Shown: positions 40,143 to 52,081 of the stretch, piece after piece
Numbering within the stretch: position 1 is the stretch's first letter
Layout: every line of letters begins with the position of its first letter
Assembly: GCA_030272155.1 (NCBI GenBank)
Contig: CP126199.1
Coordinates: 248,001 to 312,000, forward strand
Direction of reading: 5' to 3'
Length of the DNA: 64,000 bases
Origin: Tetradesmus obliquus
Taxonomy: Eukaryota; Chlorophyta; Chlorophyceae; Sphaeropleales; Scenedesmaceae
Program-made: the position numbers and the translations under genes
Notes under the pieces: generated by a model
What the model was told of the DNA's origin: nothing
Databases searched by the model: none
What the model saw: only the letters and a program-made list of their open reading frames with translations

Positions 40143-40406
40143 ATGAGCCCTGGCTAGGTGTGCAAGTACATGCCTTGGGGCTGGATGACCACGAATCGCC
40201 TCCGCACAGTGTCAACAACTTTAAAACTACATGCATAACACAAGACACCGATGAAAAACTTGAACAGGCTGTAAACCAGAGAAGCAGTTGTTACTAGGCG
40301 TCCACTCGCCTGCCCTGCTGTGCTCGAGCTCAAGTCTGGGCGCCCCGCTCCACTCTCCCTCTTTCCCCAGGCCGTCTGTAGCCATTCTAGGGGCATAGCA
40401 GTCAAG
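40143..40406. promoter_or_regulatory. Divergent promoter region between the M1 aminopeptidase and RPL17
   Basis: Only 264 bp separate the aminopeptidase first ATG (minus) from the RPL17 ATG (plus). A pyrimidine-rich stretch (about 40352-40370) precedes the RPL17 start, as in many ribosomal protein 5' UTRs. No TATA box recognised. Confidence 0.45.
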
Positions 40407-42087
40407 ATGGTCAAGTACGCGAGGGAGCCGGAGAACGCCACCAAGAGCTGCAAGGTCGGCGGCAAGGCAGCTGCTTGCGAAGTTGCTAGATCAAAGGTTT
40501 AATGTTCATCGAAAGCTGCTATAGACCTGGCAGCATGTGTCCATGGGTCTACCTGGATGAAGCCTGGCAGCAAGACATACCACTGCTGCACATCCCTGGT
40601 TTCAACGCTGCAAATGGCATGCGAAAAAGATTTTGTGGTAGAGGATCGACCTTGTGAAGTGGCAGCAGCCGGCGTTGAGCAGCACAGCAGCTAGTTTCTG
40701 CTGCCATGGCGCCTCAGCTGCTTTCTTTCCTGCTGCCTGCAGGCTCGCGGCTCTGACCTGCGTGTTCACATGAAGAACACGCGTGAGACCGCCTTTGCTC
40801 TGCGCAAGATGCAGCTGCAGAAGGCCAAGCGCTACCTGGAGGACGTCGTTGCCCGCAAGCGGTGCATCCCATTCCACAGGTACACTGGCTGCATCGGCCG
40901 CACTGCACAGGCCAAGAATGAGGGCAGCACCACCCGCCAGGGTCGCTGGCCCGTGAAGTCCTGCGAGTTCCTGCTGAACCTGCTGAAGAACGCTGAGAGC
41001 AACGCAGAGGTGAGCGCTGCTACTGCTGCTGCTGCTGCTATTTACTTTTGCACCTTTGCACCAGATCTGGAGCCAACACCTGCAAAGGGGCTGTTAATGA
41101 GGGGCATGGTGGGGGTGCACTAGTTTCTGTGGCGTCGCAGGTTGAATGGCCGTGTGCAGCTGGCGGCGTCGCGGCAGTGGCACTGGCGGCGGCAGCGCAG
41201 CAGCAGCACTGGCGGCGGCAGCGCAGCAGCAGCAGCAGCAGCAGCAGTGGCAGCAGCAATGGCGACAGCGGCAGGCATGGTGGCACAGGCAGACATCAGC
41301 CGCAGGTCCTTTGCTGGAGGGGCCTCAGCATCTACTCAAGGTGCTGCAGCTGCTGCAACAGCAGTGTTCAGCAGCAGATGCCTGCAGAGTTGCTGCTGGT
41401 GGTGCCTGCGCGACGTTTGGGAAATGCTGTGCAGCAGCATGGAGCTGCAGTCGGGGGGCTACAAGCAGAGTGACAGCAGCAGTGCGATTGTCACCAGTCA
41501 TCAGAGGCAGACACCACACAACAGCGTGGGAGGTGCTGCTGTACCTTGGCAGTCGGCCCTTCGGCGGCAGCAGCAGCACACCCGCCAGCACAGCAGCAGC
41601 AGCAGCACAGCAACAACTGTCCAGCCAAGCCTGCCTCATTGAGCCTTTGCAGCAGCAGCAGCAGCAGCAGCATGCTAGTCTTCTGGGCCGCTAAGTTGGA
41701 TCCCACAGTGCCGCCGCCGCCGCTGCCGCCACAGCTAGCAGCCGGTTGCTGGTGGTGCTGCCTGCAGCAGCACACCCCATGCATCTGCATGCCAGCAGTC
41801 ACCAAGCACAGCAATCGGCTAGTAACCATTACGGTTTTGCTGTGGCAGGCTGTCTTGCGATCTAGTGACTGGGCAGGCAGCTCTGGTTTGCGGCCCCGCC
41901 GCAACGCGCCAGCAGCTGGCTTGCCGCCGACCCGCCACTGAACTCCAGGCACATGCACGCACATCACGCCACTCACACTGCTGCTGCTGCTGCTGCTGCT
42001 CCTGAACAACCTCAGGAGAAGGGCCTGGACGTTACGCTCTGTACATCAGCCACATCCAGGTCAATCCCATAGTACTCATATGCCGCG

Positions 42088-42131
<44 letters not shown>

Positions 42132-42978
42132 GCTAAACACAGGTGAAGGGCCTGGACGTTGATGCGCTGTACATCAGCCACATTTGCGGCATCTCAGGTT
42201 GCTGACCTCCCTGTTGCTGCTGCTGCTGCTGCTGCTGCGCCAACCTCAGGTGAAGGGCCTGGACGTTGACGCGCTGTACATCAGCCACATCCAGGTCAAC
42301 AAGGCCATGCAGCAGCGCCGCCGCACCTACCGCGCGCACGGCCGCATCAACCCCTACATGTCCAGCCCCTGCCACGTGGAGCTCACACTCAGTGAGAAGG
42401 AGGCGCCAGTCAAGGGAGAGCAGGTGAGGGCGCGTGCTGCAGCAGATTGGTGTGAGTCATACATGCGCTGTGCTGTGCTGGCTGCCAGTCAAGGGAGAGC
42501 AGCTGCGGCGCGTGTTGCAGCAGATTGGTGTGACTTATTGATGCGCTGTGCTGTGCTGTCTGGCCAGCAGATGTCGGAGCGTGTTGGAGCAGGGCGGTGT
42601 GCGGTGTGCGGCGTGCGGCAGTGATGTGCTGTGCTGTGGTGTGCTGCTGTCACTGGTGTGGTGGTAGGAGCTTGTGTGCGCTGCTGCAGCTGTGCCTGTA
42701 GGGCAGGCCCCAGTGCATGGTGTGCCTGTGCTGCATGGCAGGCAGGGCAGCTCAAGGCTGTGCTTTCAATGCTTGTGCTGGGGGTCACGAGGGACAAGAT
42801 TTTTTTCATGTTAAGACTGTCCATCTTTACAATAGTATATGCGGCGTTTACCAAGCTGGTGCTGACTGTCATGCGGTTATTGTCGCTGCTGCTGCTGCTG
42901 CTGCTGCAGGAGGACAAGGCAGTGAAGCAGATCAAGGCCCGCCGCGCCAAGGCTCTGCGCATCGGCGCAAAGGCCTAA
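40407..42978 (+). CDS. RPL17: 60S ribosomal protein L17 (uL22)
   Basis: Exons 40407-40454, 40743-41009, 42250-42423 and 42910-42978; all junctions phase 0, 185 aa. [75 protein letters not shown], and [19 protein letters not shown] are nearly identical to eukaryotic L17. It lines the nascent-chain exit tunnel of the large subunit. The first donor is GTCGGC, not the GTGAG usual here. The 1.24-kb second intron is packed with CAG/CTG repeats and two extra copies of the exon-3 start; the exon-3 end is duplicated downstream. A TGTAA signal lies at 43225-43229. Confidence 0.97.
42008..42185 (+). repeat. Two copies of RPL17 exon-3 start with acceptors in intron 2
   Basis: 42008-42066 and 42140-42185 match 42238-42295 ([16 protein letters not shown]). 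The first is frameshifted by a lost base (gttacgctctg); the second is intact for 15 codons and then diverges. Each follows AG, and each authentic or copied acceptor is preceded by a CTG array. Confidence 0.9.
42424..42625 (+). repeat. Tandem copies of RPL17 exon-3 end and intron-3 start
   Basis: 42480-42555 repeats 42405-42480 (gtcaagggagagcag, then the intron start), with the donor GT mutated to CT. A third, weaker unit follows at ~42557-42625. Confidence 0.75.
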
Positions 42979-43224
42979 GCGCAGTACCAGCAGCAGCAGC
43001 AGCAGCAGCAGTTGGGTCAGCAGCCACTTGCGGCAGCTGCCAGCAGCAGCAGCTGGCGCTGTGGGCGGTGCTGGCAGGCTGTGGCAGCTGTGGGCAGTGG
43101 CTGTGGTTTGCTCAGGGGGTAGGTGCGCTTGAGCGCACAGCGGCAACAGCAGCAGTACTGAGAGAGGGCAGCGTGCTGCTAGCAGGCGTCTGTTGTTAAA
43201 TGTTGCACGCAACCTGGGCGTAGC

Positions 43225-43229
43225 TGTAA
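43225..43229 (+). terminator. TGTAA poly(A) signal, RPL17
   Basis: Located 247 bases after the stop codon; the only TGTAA in this flank before the next gene. Confidence 0.6.
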
Positions 43230-43616
43230 CAGTACCCATACAACGTACTGATTTGTCTCTTGCAGTGCCTGATGCCAACTCCAGCAGCAGTCAAAATTAG
43301 AGGCGCAACTGTCGAGGCGCTTGCGACATGTTCGCAGGCGGCTGTGACTGTTTTGGTGTGTACGGCATGCAATTCCGACTTGCGTGAGTCACGTCACAAG
43401 CATGACACACATCCTCCACAGCAGATCCCAGTGACGTACACACCATAGACTGTCCTTTTTACACCATGCAGCACACACGAGATGCATCTTGATCAATGGA
43501 GGTGCGGGTCAGGTGATGGTCGTCATCTTGCTAGCAGTGGTGCAGCTGAAACCTGCAATGGTTGATGAAACCAGTCAGCGCTTGGCAACGTGCCCGGGGC
43601 CGTGCCCTGGACAGCT

Positions 43617-43637
43617 GGCCTGCCGGGCCGGCAGGCC
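43617..43637. repeat. GC-rich perfect hairpin, 8-bp arms
   Basis: ggcctgcc / gggcc / ggcaggcc, about 180 bp before the start of the next gene. Function unknown. Confidence 0.7.
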
Positions 43638-43812
43638 GGCTGGCGGTGACATCGGGCCACTGTATGTCACAAGATGAAACATAAACATACAGACAAGCTG
43701 TGTATTCGCCGGCCGCAACAAATTGGCAGCTGTCACTTGCGTCTGCGGGTTTGTGGTTCGCTGAAACGAATGCGTTTGAATGTGGCGACTTGTTTCGACA
43801 CCGTGATTGTAA

Positions 43813-46228
43813 ATGGCGGTCACTCGGCTGCGAAAAAACGTTGTCTTTGTGGGCAATGTTGTAAGCACCAGCACGAGCATGCACTCCCTGCCACTGCTGA
43901 TCAGCAGTCTCTGAGTGCAAGCAGTAGCAGCAGCAGGGAAAAGGGCACACCAGGCACAGCTTCAGCGCAGAACGCCCTCCCAATGGACCGTTTCACCGTA
44001 AGATATTGCAGTGTATACTATGGGGCTGGGCACCGTCTACAGAAGACAGAAGAATTTGCTCTGGGAGGGGTGAGCAGCTCGCACTGTGACAAAAATGACA
44101 CACCCACAAGATCCTGCACCAACACTCTTGTGGTTGAAGCTCGCAAGCAACGGGCCAGCCACAAGCACGTGCTGCTGCTTCCTTGCCCGTGTCCTATCCT
44201 GCCCTGTGCCGCTCCCCATGCAGGAGAAGCTGTCCAAGCTGAAGCAGCGTGCGTGTGCCAGCTTGTGCCTTGACCCAGAGGCTGTAGAACTGTGGAGATA
44301 TGACCGTGCCGCTGACACCACGGGCGCAGAGCCGCTGCCTGGTGACATACGCGTGACGGATCCAGCTGTGCAGCGGCTGACCACGCTGCTGCTGCAGCAC
44401 AAGGTCCGCAGCAGCCTGCATAAGCTCTGTGTGTCCTGCCACCTGCAGTGATCAGTCTTACGCAAGGCAGGCAGCTGGTGCAGGTGCACTCTGGTTGCCA
44501 CAGTCACAAGTCCAGCCGGTGGCTTAAACAGCAGAGGCGGCAGCAGCAGCAGCTGCAGAACAAGAGAGCTTGTCCACACTGCCGTGGGTGCCATGCAACC
44601 TGTGTGCCGACATGTTGATCAATATATCATGACAGCATGAGGTCCCTTAGCAGGCCCAAGCTTCAGGTGGCAGCAGCAACTGACTCCTATCAACCAAGCG
44701 TCATCGCTGGGAAACAAAGAATGGATTTCAGCGACCGCTGCTGCTGCTGCCTGCAACCGCAGCCGCTCCGCCTGAAGGTGCTGTGCCCTGACATCACCAG
44801 CAGCGTGCTGCGCGTGGAGCTGGAGGAGACTGTGAGTGCCGCAGCAGCGGGCACTGCGCAGCAGCAACACACAAGCACGCAAGCAAACACAGCAGCAGCA
44901 GCATGCGTGATGTGTGTGAGAGCATGCTGCTGGCCGGACTGGACAGCACATGCCTTGCTGCTGGAAGCCATGGCGTGGGCGTCAGCAATGAGTGCTGAAG
45001 CTTGGTGGCCAATCGCCTGACTGGAGTGCGAACGCCAATGGGTGCCCCGTCCTGCGCAGCGCTAGCGCCCATAGTGTCGACAGTGAGGTTGCAGCTTTCA
45101 TATAGGCAATCCTGGTGTGGTGTCAAAGTCTGCCTGCTTAGGGCAGCACACCCGCAACTGACCGCACTCGTCGTCCCTGCAGCGCTGAACCCTGTGACCT
45201 GCTGGCGCTGTTGGCGTACTGCTGGCCCTACTGCTGCCTGTATCGTGTTTGCGCTGCTGCCTGCAGGACTCTGTGCGCACACTAAAGGCCAAGGCATGTG
45301 CGGCTGTGGGCGTGCTGCCCAGCGCTGTGCTGTTGTGGGATGCCTATGATGCAGATGACCTGCAGCTGCTGGAGCAGCAGCTGGGCAGCAGCCTGGCGGA
45401 TGCCAACATTGTGCAGGGGCAGGCACTGCTGCTGGAGCTGCGCAAGCCAAGGCGCAGGGAGTGGCAGGTGTGAGTGCGCATGATCAACAACACATCCTAC
45501 ACCTGTGGTGTTCACTCAACACATCCTACACCTGTGGTGTTCACTACACCTGTGGTGTTCACTCGCATAACCTTCATGCGCCTGGGGGATGGCGTGAGGA
45601 ATGTAGCATGGCAAGCTCCACCTTCGAATGTGCATCATGTTGTAGCTGAAAGGTCATGACCTGCTGAATCTGCTGCTCTTTGGATATCCTGCACCACCTA
45701 TGCTGCACCTGCAGGGCGGGCATATTAACAGGCTGCAATTACTTGATACACCATAAAATTGACAACTGGTTGATGACACGCCCTCATGCCTGTTTGCAGG
45801 AGCAGCACCAGCAGCCAGAGCGCAACGTGCGGCAGCGCCAAGAGGCTAGCAGCAGCAGTGATGTGGCAGCAACAGTACAGAAGATGTTGCAGGGTGCACT
45901 GGCTGACATCAAGAGTGTAGTTGCTGGCAGTGTGAAGGATGCAGTGGCTCGCCTGCCGGCGCCGCAACACATCAGCCAGCCAACGTGCTGCGCAGCCGCG
46001 CAGCAGGAGCTGCAGCAGCTGCAGAGCTGCGTGGTGTGGATGGATGCTCCACGCAGTGTGCTGCTGCTGCCCTGCAAGCACTTGGTGCTGTGTGTGAAGT
46101 GCTGCCAGGCGATGCAGCAGCCTGCACAGCGGTGCGGCAGGAGTGCAGCTCATCAGCTCAAACCTGTGGAGTGCCCTGTGTGCAGGCAGCGTGCTGAAGA
46201 GCAGGTGGCTGGCGTCATTCTGTCATAG
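43813..46228 (+). CDS. Ubiquitin-like fold plus degenerate C-terminal RING protein
   Basis: Exons 43813-43860 (tentative first exon), 44224-44403, 44763-44831, 45267-45467 and 45800-46228; all phase 0, 308 aa. Residues ~77-160 look like a ubiquitin-like domain (PLRLKVLCPD, DSVRTLKAKACAAVGVLPSAVLLW, QALLLELR); residues 17-76 look like the end of an earlier one (KLKQRACASLCLDPEAVELW). The C-terminal RING resembles E3 ligases of the LPC-KH-LVLC type: C243, C258, H260, C264, C267, C291, C294. The second zinc Cys is Trp 246 (codon TGG, 46037-46039), so the first zinc site lacks a ligand. If active it would be a ubiquitin ligase; the missing ligand makes that uncertain. The first exon rests only on an ATG, an open frame and a GTAAGC donor. 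TGTAA follows at 46452-46456. Confidence 0.65.
45487..45566 (+). repeat. Tandem 28-29-bp repeat in the last intron of the RING-like gene
   Basis: Two full units and a truncated third, each containing cctacacctgtggtgttcac or its end, just after a GTGTGAGTG donor. Confidence 0.85.
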
Positions 46229-47183
46229 TTATCAGCAGTTTAACAAGCAGCAAGCGTACATCAACGTGTTGTGAATTTGCGCGCAGGTGGCCACTAGGGT
46301 CACTAGGGTCACTAGGGTTGCCGGTGACTGAGGCTCCTGTGTTTCACACATACTTTTCAACCGTTTTATGTGGCTTGTGCTCGTCGGCATTCTCTGAGGT
46401 CACCTGTATTCGGCGCCTGCAATCGTACGACGTCACTGTGGTAGATACCATTGTAAACGAAGGCCGGACGAACAGTACACGACCCGCCGTACGAAGGCAT
46501 GCACACTGCTCATATCTTTCATATCTGTCGAGTTCCTCCTTGCAGGATCGCACCCCGCTTGCGGTCTGATCAGCAAAGGCTGGCAGGTGTGCTACTGCTG
46601 TCGCAGCATTGGCTGCATGATCGTTGGCGTCCATGCGTACATATGCTTGCTTTAGGGCAATGACAAGCTTCTGAACGTGAATCATACCTAGCCAGCTGAC
46701 ACTACAACCAGTAGCGTGGCACCAGGCAGGTACAGCACCACGTGTCTCCTTTACAGACCCAGACAGCGCGCGTATGCGCGACGACCGGGTTCAAAATGCG
46801 TCAATCGAACATCACTAGGCAATGCAGCGTGCGATGCGATACATGATGTCACTCACAGCTTGCTCGAAATCTGAGTATGCACGGAGTCTGCTGTGCACGC
46901 TTTGCAAGCTCCTCATGTGTGTACAACCTGTTGCGCATTGTTGAAAAGCAATCGGCTACAACCCTGTTGTTGAGCCTCACGTGCATAAACCTTCTGCTTG
47001 CTGTCACAGCTGCCACAGTGTGGACTGGAGCATCCCTGCCAGCGCTGGTGCTATACCTTCTGCTGTGTGTGCACTGCTTTTCCAGCAGTCTGCAGGGCAT
47101 ACAAGGCAAACACGAGCTGGATCCCGCATATTCACCCAACTGCAGCAGCATCCCTGAAGTGTAAGATCCGGCAACACTCCCAC
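46229..47183. other. Intergenic: 3' UTR with TGTAA and upstream region of the secreted protein
   Basis: TGTAA at 46452-46456. A short array of three 9-bp units (tcactaggg type) lies at ~46290-46318. No gene supported; a GGGTTCAAA word at ~46788 is not part of a tRNA cloverleaf. Confidence 0.45.
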
Positions 47184-47551
47184 ATGAGGCAGGCCAGTGC
47201 ACCACAGCTGCTGCTGCTGCTGGCGCTGGCATGCATAGCTCTGAGGTGCCGGTGCAGCTCAATCATTGACGAGCCAGCTGGAGCCATCCCTGCCAGTGCA
47301 CCTGGCAGGCTGCTCACAGCAGCGCCGGCACCTGCCAGGCAAGGTTCAACATGCACAGTGGTGCCGGGAGAAACCACGGACGCATGCCACAGCAGCTGCC
47401 AGGTGAGGCAGCTGCAGGAGCAACTGCAGCCGACGTGTTGCGGCTCCATGCTCCAAACTTTCAGATGATCTGCAGAACAGCACCGACTGCATGCAGACCA
47501 CACACATCCCACTCTGCTGTGCTTTCGTAAGCCAGCGAGCTGAACCTGTTG

Positions 47552-47632
<81 letters not shown>

Positions 47633-50600
47633 AGGCTTGCAAGGACACCCCGGGCACTGCTGCCGACTTGAGGCAGTGCGTGTGCTGCAAGGCAGCGGGC
47701 TGGGTCCCAAACCCTAACACCCCAGCGGCCTGCAGGGCCTGCCCGCGGGGCTGGATTGCACAACAGGGGGAGCTGCAGTGCAGCCAGTGCCAGCCCGGGT
47801 ACTCCACACTGCGGCAGGGATCCACAGTGTGTGATGCATGTGCAGCAGGATACGAAGGGCCAACCTGTGTGCCATGTGAACCTGGTAGCTACAGTGCGCG
47901 CGGGCCAGCTTCAACTGCAGCAGTTGGGTGCCTGCCGTGCCCGCTTGGCAGCAGCAGCAGTAAGGTGGCAGCCACGCTGCCTGACTGCAAGACAGCAGAC
48001 GGCCAGGGCATTACCAGCCTGCTGGCCACTGTGACGCTGCTGAGCCCCTGCAATATTAGTTTGGCCGCTGCGCTGCTGCCAGTTGTGGAGGATGCAGTGG
48101 CGGATGCTGCAGGCAACAGCAGTGATGCAGAGTATGACGTGGCAGCAGGCGGCTGCACCATGCGTGTCAGGGTGAGCTGCCACAGCGGCTGTGTTCAGCA
48201 CTGCTGCTGGATGCATGAGTAGGCCGTCCAGCATTCGCCAGTTGTTACAGGGGCGCCTGCAGTGCTGCAGCTGCAGCGTGTACATGCAGCAGCTTTGGCA
48301 GGTGCAAGCACATGCAGGAGGCAGCCAGCAGCAGCCCATCCCACCATCGCAATGCAGCTCGCAGCTCGCCAGTGAGCGCGCAGCGACCACTGCACATCAT
48401 GATGTGCGGCTTCCCCAGCATGCCTCCACTTCTCCGCTCAACTGCCTGTGCATATTGCAAATGCAGCCCTCCGCCGTGCCTCCAGGCCTAAACCCACCAC
48501 TTGCAGGACTACTTTTCGGTCATGATGACTGGGGACGGTACTGCCCCCACAGTGATGCAGCAGGTCAGCAAGCACTCATTGCAGACAGCTGTGCTGAGTC
48601 ACAGGGCCGCGGCTGCCACAAACCCATAGCCTGAGATAGCAACACAGCATGCTGCTGCTTCCGCTGCTGCTGCCCAGTTAATAACCTGGGCGTGGTGTGG
48701 ATGAGTAGTGAACCCGAAGTTGCAGAGCTACCATGCGGCATTTGCAATGAAGCAGTGGCTTGTGCAAGCTTGCAGACACTAAGTTTTTACACTCATGCTT
48801 GCCCTGCTAACCTCCCGGAGGCCATAGTGAGACTGCTGCTGCTGGTACTGCTGTTGCTGCAGTTTTCTGGGTCGGGCGCTTTCGAGACTTTTGGATCTGC
48901 GCTATTGGATTATCAAGGCGCCACCATTGCAGTGGGACACCTGGGTGAGGACAACAGGGACTTCGGAATACATAAGGTTACATGTATCATGCTCACGTTG
49001 GTGTTCTTTGCAATCACAGCCATAGATGCACTTCGCAGCAGCTGGCATTGCGTGGCAAGCTCATGCAAGTGCTATCGGAAATGGTCTTCACATGCCATGC
49101 ATGTGACGACCAATTCTAATGGCACTTGCATGAGCGCGTGAGTACTCAGTACGTCACGTGATGTTTCTGTTGCCTGCTTGCCGGCGCACGCTGCCAGGGG
49201 AACTTCAGGTAGACAATGTCAGCGTCAAGCACGTACCAGGTATCAACTGTGCACGTGGCGCTCCGCCAACATATGTTACATCTGTACATATGCACAGGCA
49301 CCATCCTTGAGTCCCTTGTAGTTGGCAGAACAACTCTGCAGGCGTCGGCGTCAAGCCTGGCAGCCAGCACCAGGCTGCTGGCACTGCTGCAAAGCATACA
49401 TGTGTGCTGCATCTGTTCTGTTGACTGTGACGTGTGCTGCAGGTGGCGCAGCCAGTTCCGACCTGTTTTGTGCGCAAGGTGGCCAGTGATGCTGCCAAGA
49501 CAGTCATCTACACAGTGACCTGGGGCAGTGCTGCTGGTGCCGAATACTTCAGGTGCGGGGTGCAGCCGCCAGCAAAGATGCTGGCCAGCGAGAATGGCCA
49601 GCGCGCCAACCGGGCATGCTGCCGATGTATGCCGGATGGGGTGATGCTTTGCCGCTTACAGCAGCCGGTGTGAAGCGTCTCCCATCAAGTGCAACTTGCA
49701 GTTCTTGCATTGAGGCAGGCGCTGTGCAAGAGGCAAGAGTCAGCCCTGCGCGCTGCGGCTGCCGAGCTCCTGCACGTTGGTGACTCACCGATCAAAAAGA
49801 AGCAGTGTGTATATGTTTGTGTTTGTGTGGTTGTGGTTGAGCCCTTGCTGTCCAAAGCTAAAGCTGTTGTTTTGCCTGATTGTGGCATGACACACCGTGA
49901 CAACGGCACCCTGCTGCGTTGCAGGGATGCCGTGGTATCCGGCTGCTTCATGTATGTGCTGGCGGTCACAACAGGCGACATGCCCAGGGAGGGGCTCAGC
50001 GGCAGCGGCACTTTTACAAACGCTGGGTCATCCACACCACCGTCTGACATTTATGTTGCCAAGGTGGACCTGCGTAAGTCTCAGACTCAGACTACAAGTT
50101 GTAGCTTTATGTGCCTGGGCACGCGTGCAAAGACTGACTCCTCCTGGCAGTGGCTGCAAGCATGCAGAGCCGTATGTGCAGACAGCTCTGTTGTAGGCTG
50201 CCACCTGTGTGTACTGCAATACGCTGCTTGGTCTTGCCAGCGTAGGTTCGCAAATCACACCTTAAATCACCACCCGGTGGTTGGCAACAGCTTTGTTTTC
50301 AAGCAGTCGTGGCTGAAAGGCTACGCCAGGCGTAATCATGCGGTGGTGCACCCTGCAGGTGACGGCAGCCGGGTGTGGAGCTCCCAGGTGCCGCAGGCAG
50401 GCCAAGACGAGCCGCGTGGCAAGAAGATGCTGCACCTGCACCAGGCCACAAGTGACCTGTACCTCGTGGCCACCAATTCGCTGAGGCCCAATGTGCTGAC
50501 TGTGATAAAGATCACACAGCAAGGCAGCGCTGCTCCCAGCCATGCTGCCGTGGACGTGGACATGGCCATGTCAACACTCGCGCTGCAGAAGCCCCAGACC

Positions 50601-52046
50601 ACTACATTCGGCAAGGGGGTCATTGTCACCGGGGTGGTGCTGACGCAGCAGGGCGCGCTGTGGATCACTGGCCAGACCCAAACTGCAGGCGGCAACCTTG
50701 AAGGCTCTTTATCCAGGTGTGTTTCTTTCAAGAAGATGCATTGGATCTGCTCAGATGAGCTGTCATACGGCGGCAGATCTCTAGATTCGGACCAGCACGG
50801 CACCTGCCGCATGTGATCAGCTGCCTGAACATGCATGCTAGCAGGGACTGGCATATGCCAGGCCAGCCACTGAAGCAGCCAGCAAGTGCCATTTGCAAGC
50901 GATGCCGCCGCGGCATACATGCCATACTACAGATGCTATTTTACCCAGACACAGCACACCATGCGCCATCGCTTGCAAATGGCACTTGCTGGCTGCTTCA
51001 GTGGCTGGCCCCTACACAGCGGCTGTGTGTTGGCAGCGTGGCGGCATGTATGCCGCTGTGTGTCAGCAGCGTGGCTTAAGGCTGGCAACTACATATGATT
51101 TCTATGTTCTGCAGGTGTCTCCTCGTCTGAGTGTGGTAAGCACTGCAACGCGCAACGTGGGCCAGCCAGGGTTCAACCTGGTGGATGATGCTGATGTGGA
51201 CGCTGCTGGAGACCTTTACGTCTGTGGCAGGTGAGCAAGGTCATGTCATCGTTGCGTCGCTGCAGCGCAGCACGCCAGCCATGCCCTGCCACTGTCAGTG
51301 CACCCTCGTGCTAGCTAGCTTGCTTCAAGAAAGGGACTGCTAGGTTTGCAGGTTACCTGCAGGGCTGGGGCTCTATAGACGGGCTGTCTCCCGTGACAGC
51401 AGAGCATGTTAAACTTCTTATCCCCAAATCACTGGTTTTCAAGCATGCACCTTTCATCAAATCAGTCAGCAAGAGCACAGGGTTAATTTTCTTCTGTCAG
51501 CAGCACTGTCAGGTGCGCGGCCCTACGGATTTCTCGGCACTTTCCTGCAGCCACTTGATCATGATAAGTCTCAGTGAAAGTGTACCGCAAAACGCTTCAA
51601 GCAAAGACGGTTTGACCCTTGAATTGTGGCTTCAAAATTAAGCTGCTTGAACGGCAGCTGTCAGCATGACTCATGCTAGAACATGGCTGCTTCCATATAT
51701 CACTCCTTTCGCACTGCTCGCAGGTCTTTCATACCCGGGGAAGACTTGGGCAGTCCCACAAAGTATCTTGCAAAATATGCCAAGGATGGTAGCAGCGTTA
51801 CACAGCGGTGGAATAATGTGGTACGGGATGCACCATACTTTGCAGAAGATACCAATGGAGATTTCACTCCCGATGCTGCAGTCTCCAGTGTTGACACATT
51901 GCGCTGCAAGGTCAACAACGCCCTGGGCAAGGTGTATGTGGTAGGAAGGTGAGCACTGAGCTGGCAAGGTGCCATGACACAACAGTGTTGGTTCCAGGAG
52001 TGTGCTGTCATCAACGCAGCTGCAGGACTGATCTTGGCTTGCAGCA

Positions 52047-52081
<35 letters not shown>

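Noticed and set aside
46290..46318. Interstitial telomere repeat (ctagggt words)
   Set aside because: Only three 9-bp units, not the TTTAGGG or TTTTAGGG repeat of green algae.
46770..46820. Possible tRNA B box (gggttcaaa)
   Set aside because: No matching A box or acceptor stem can be drawn around it.
49689..50816. One long 375-codon plus-strand frame taken as a single exon
   Set aside because: Only 49925-50073 and 50359-50716 fit flanking exons and carry propeller-like sequence. The parts between have GTAAGT and tgcag borders and low-quality protein sequence.
51115..51131. Acceptor ctgcag before 51115 as start of exon 8
   Set aside because: With the donor at 50716 it shifts the frame and gives a stop within five codons; the ctgag acceptor at 51131 restores phase.
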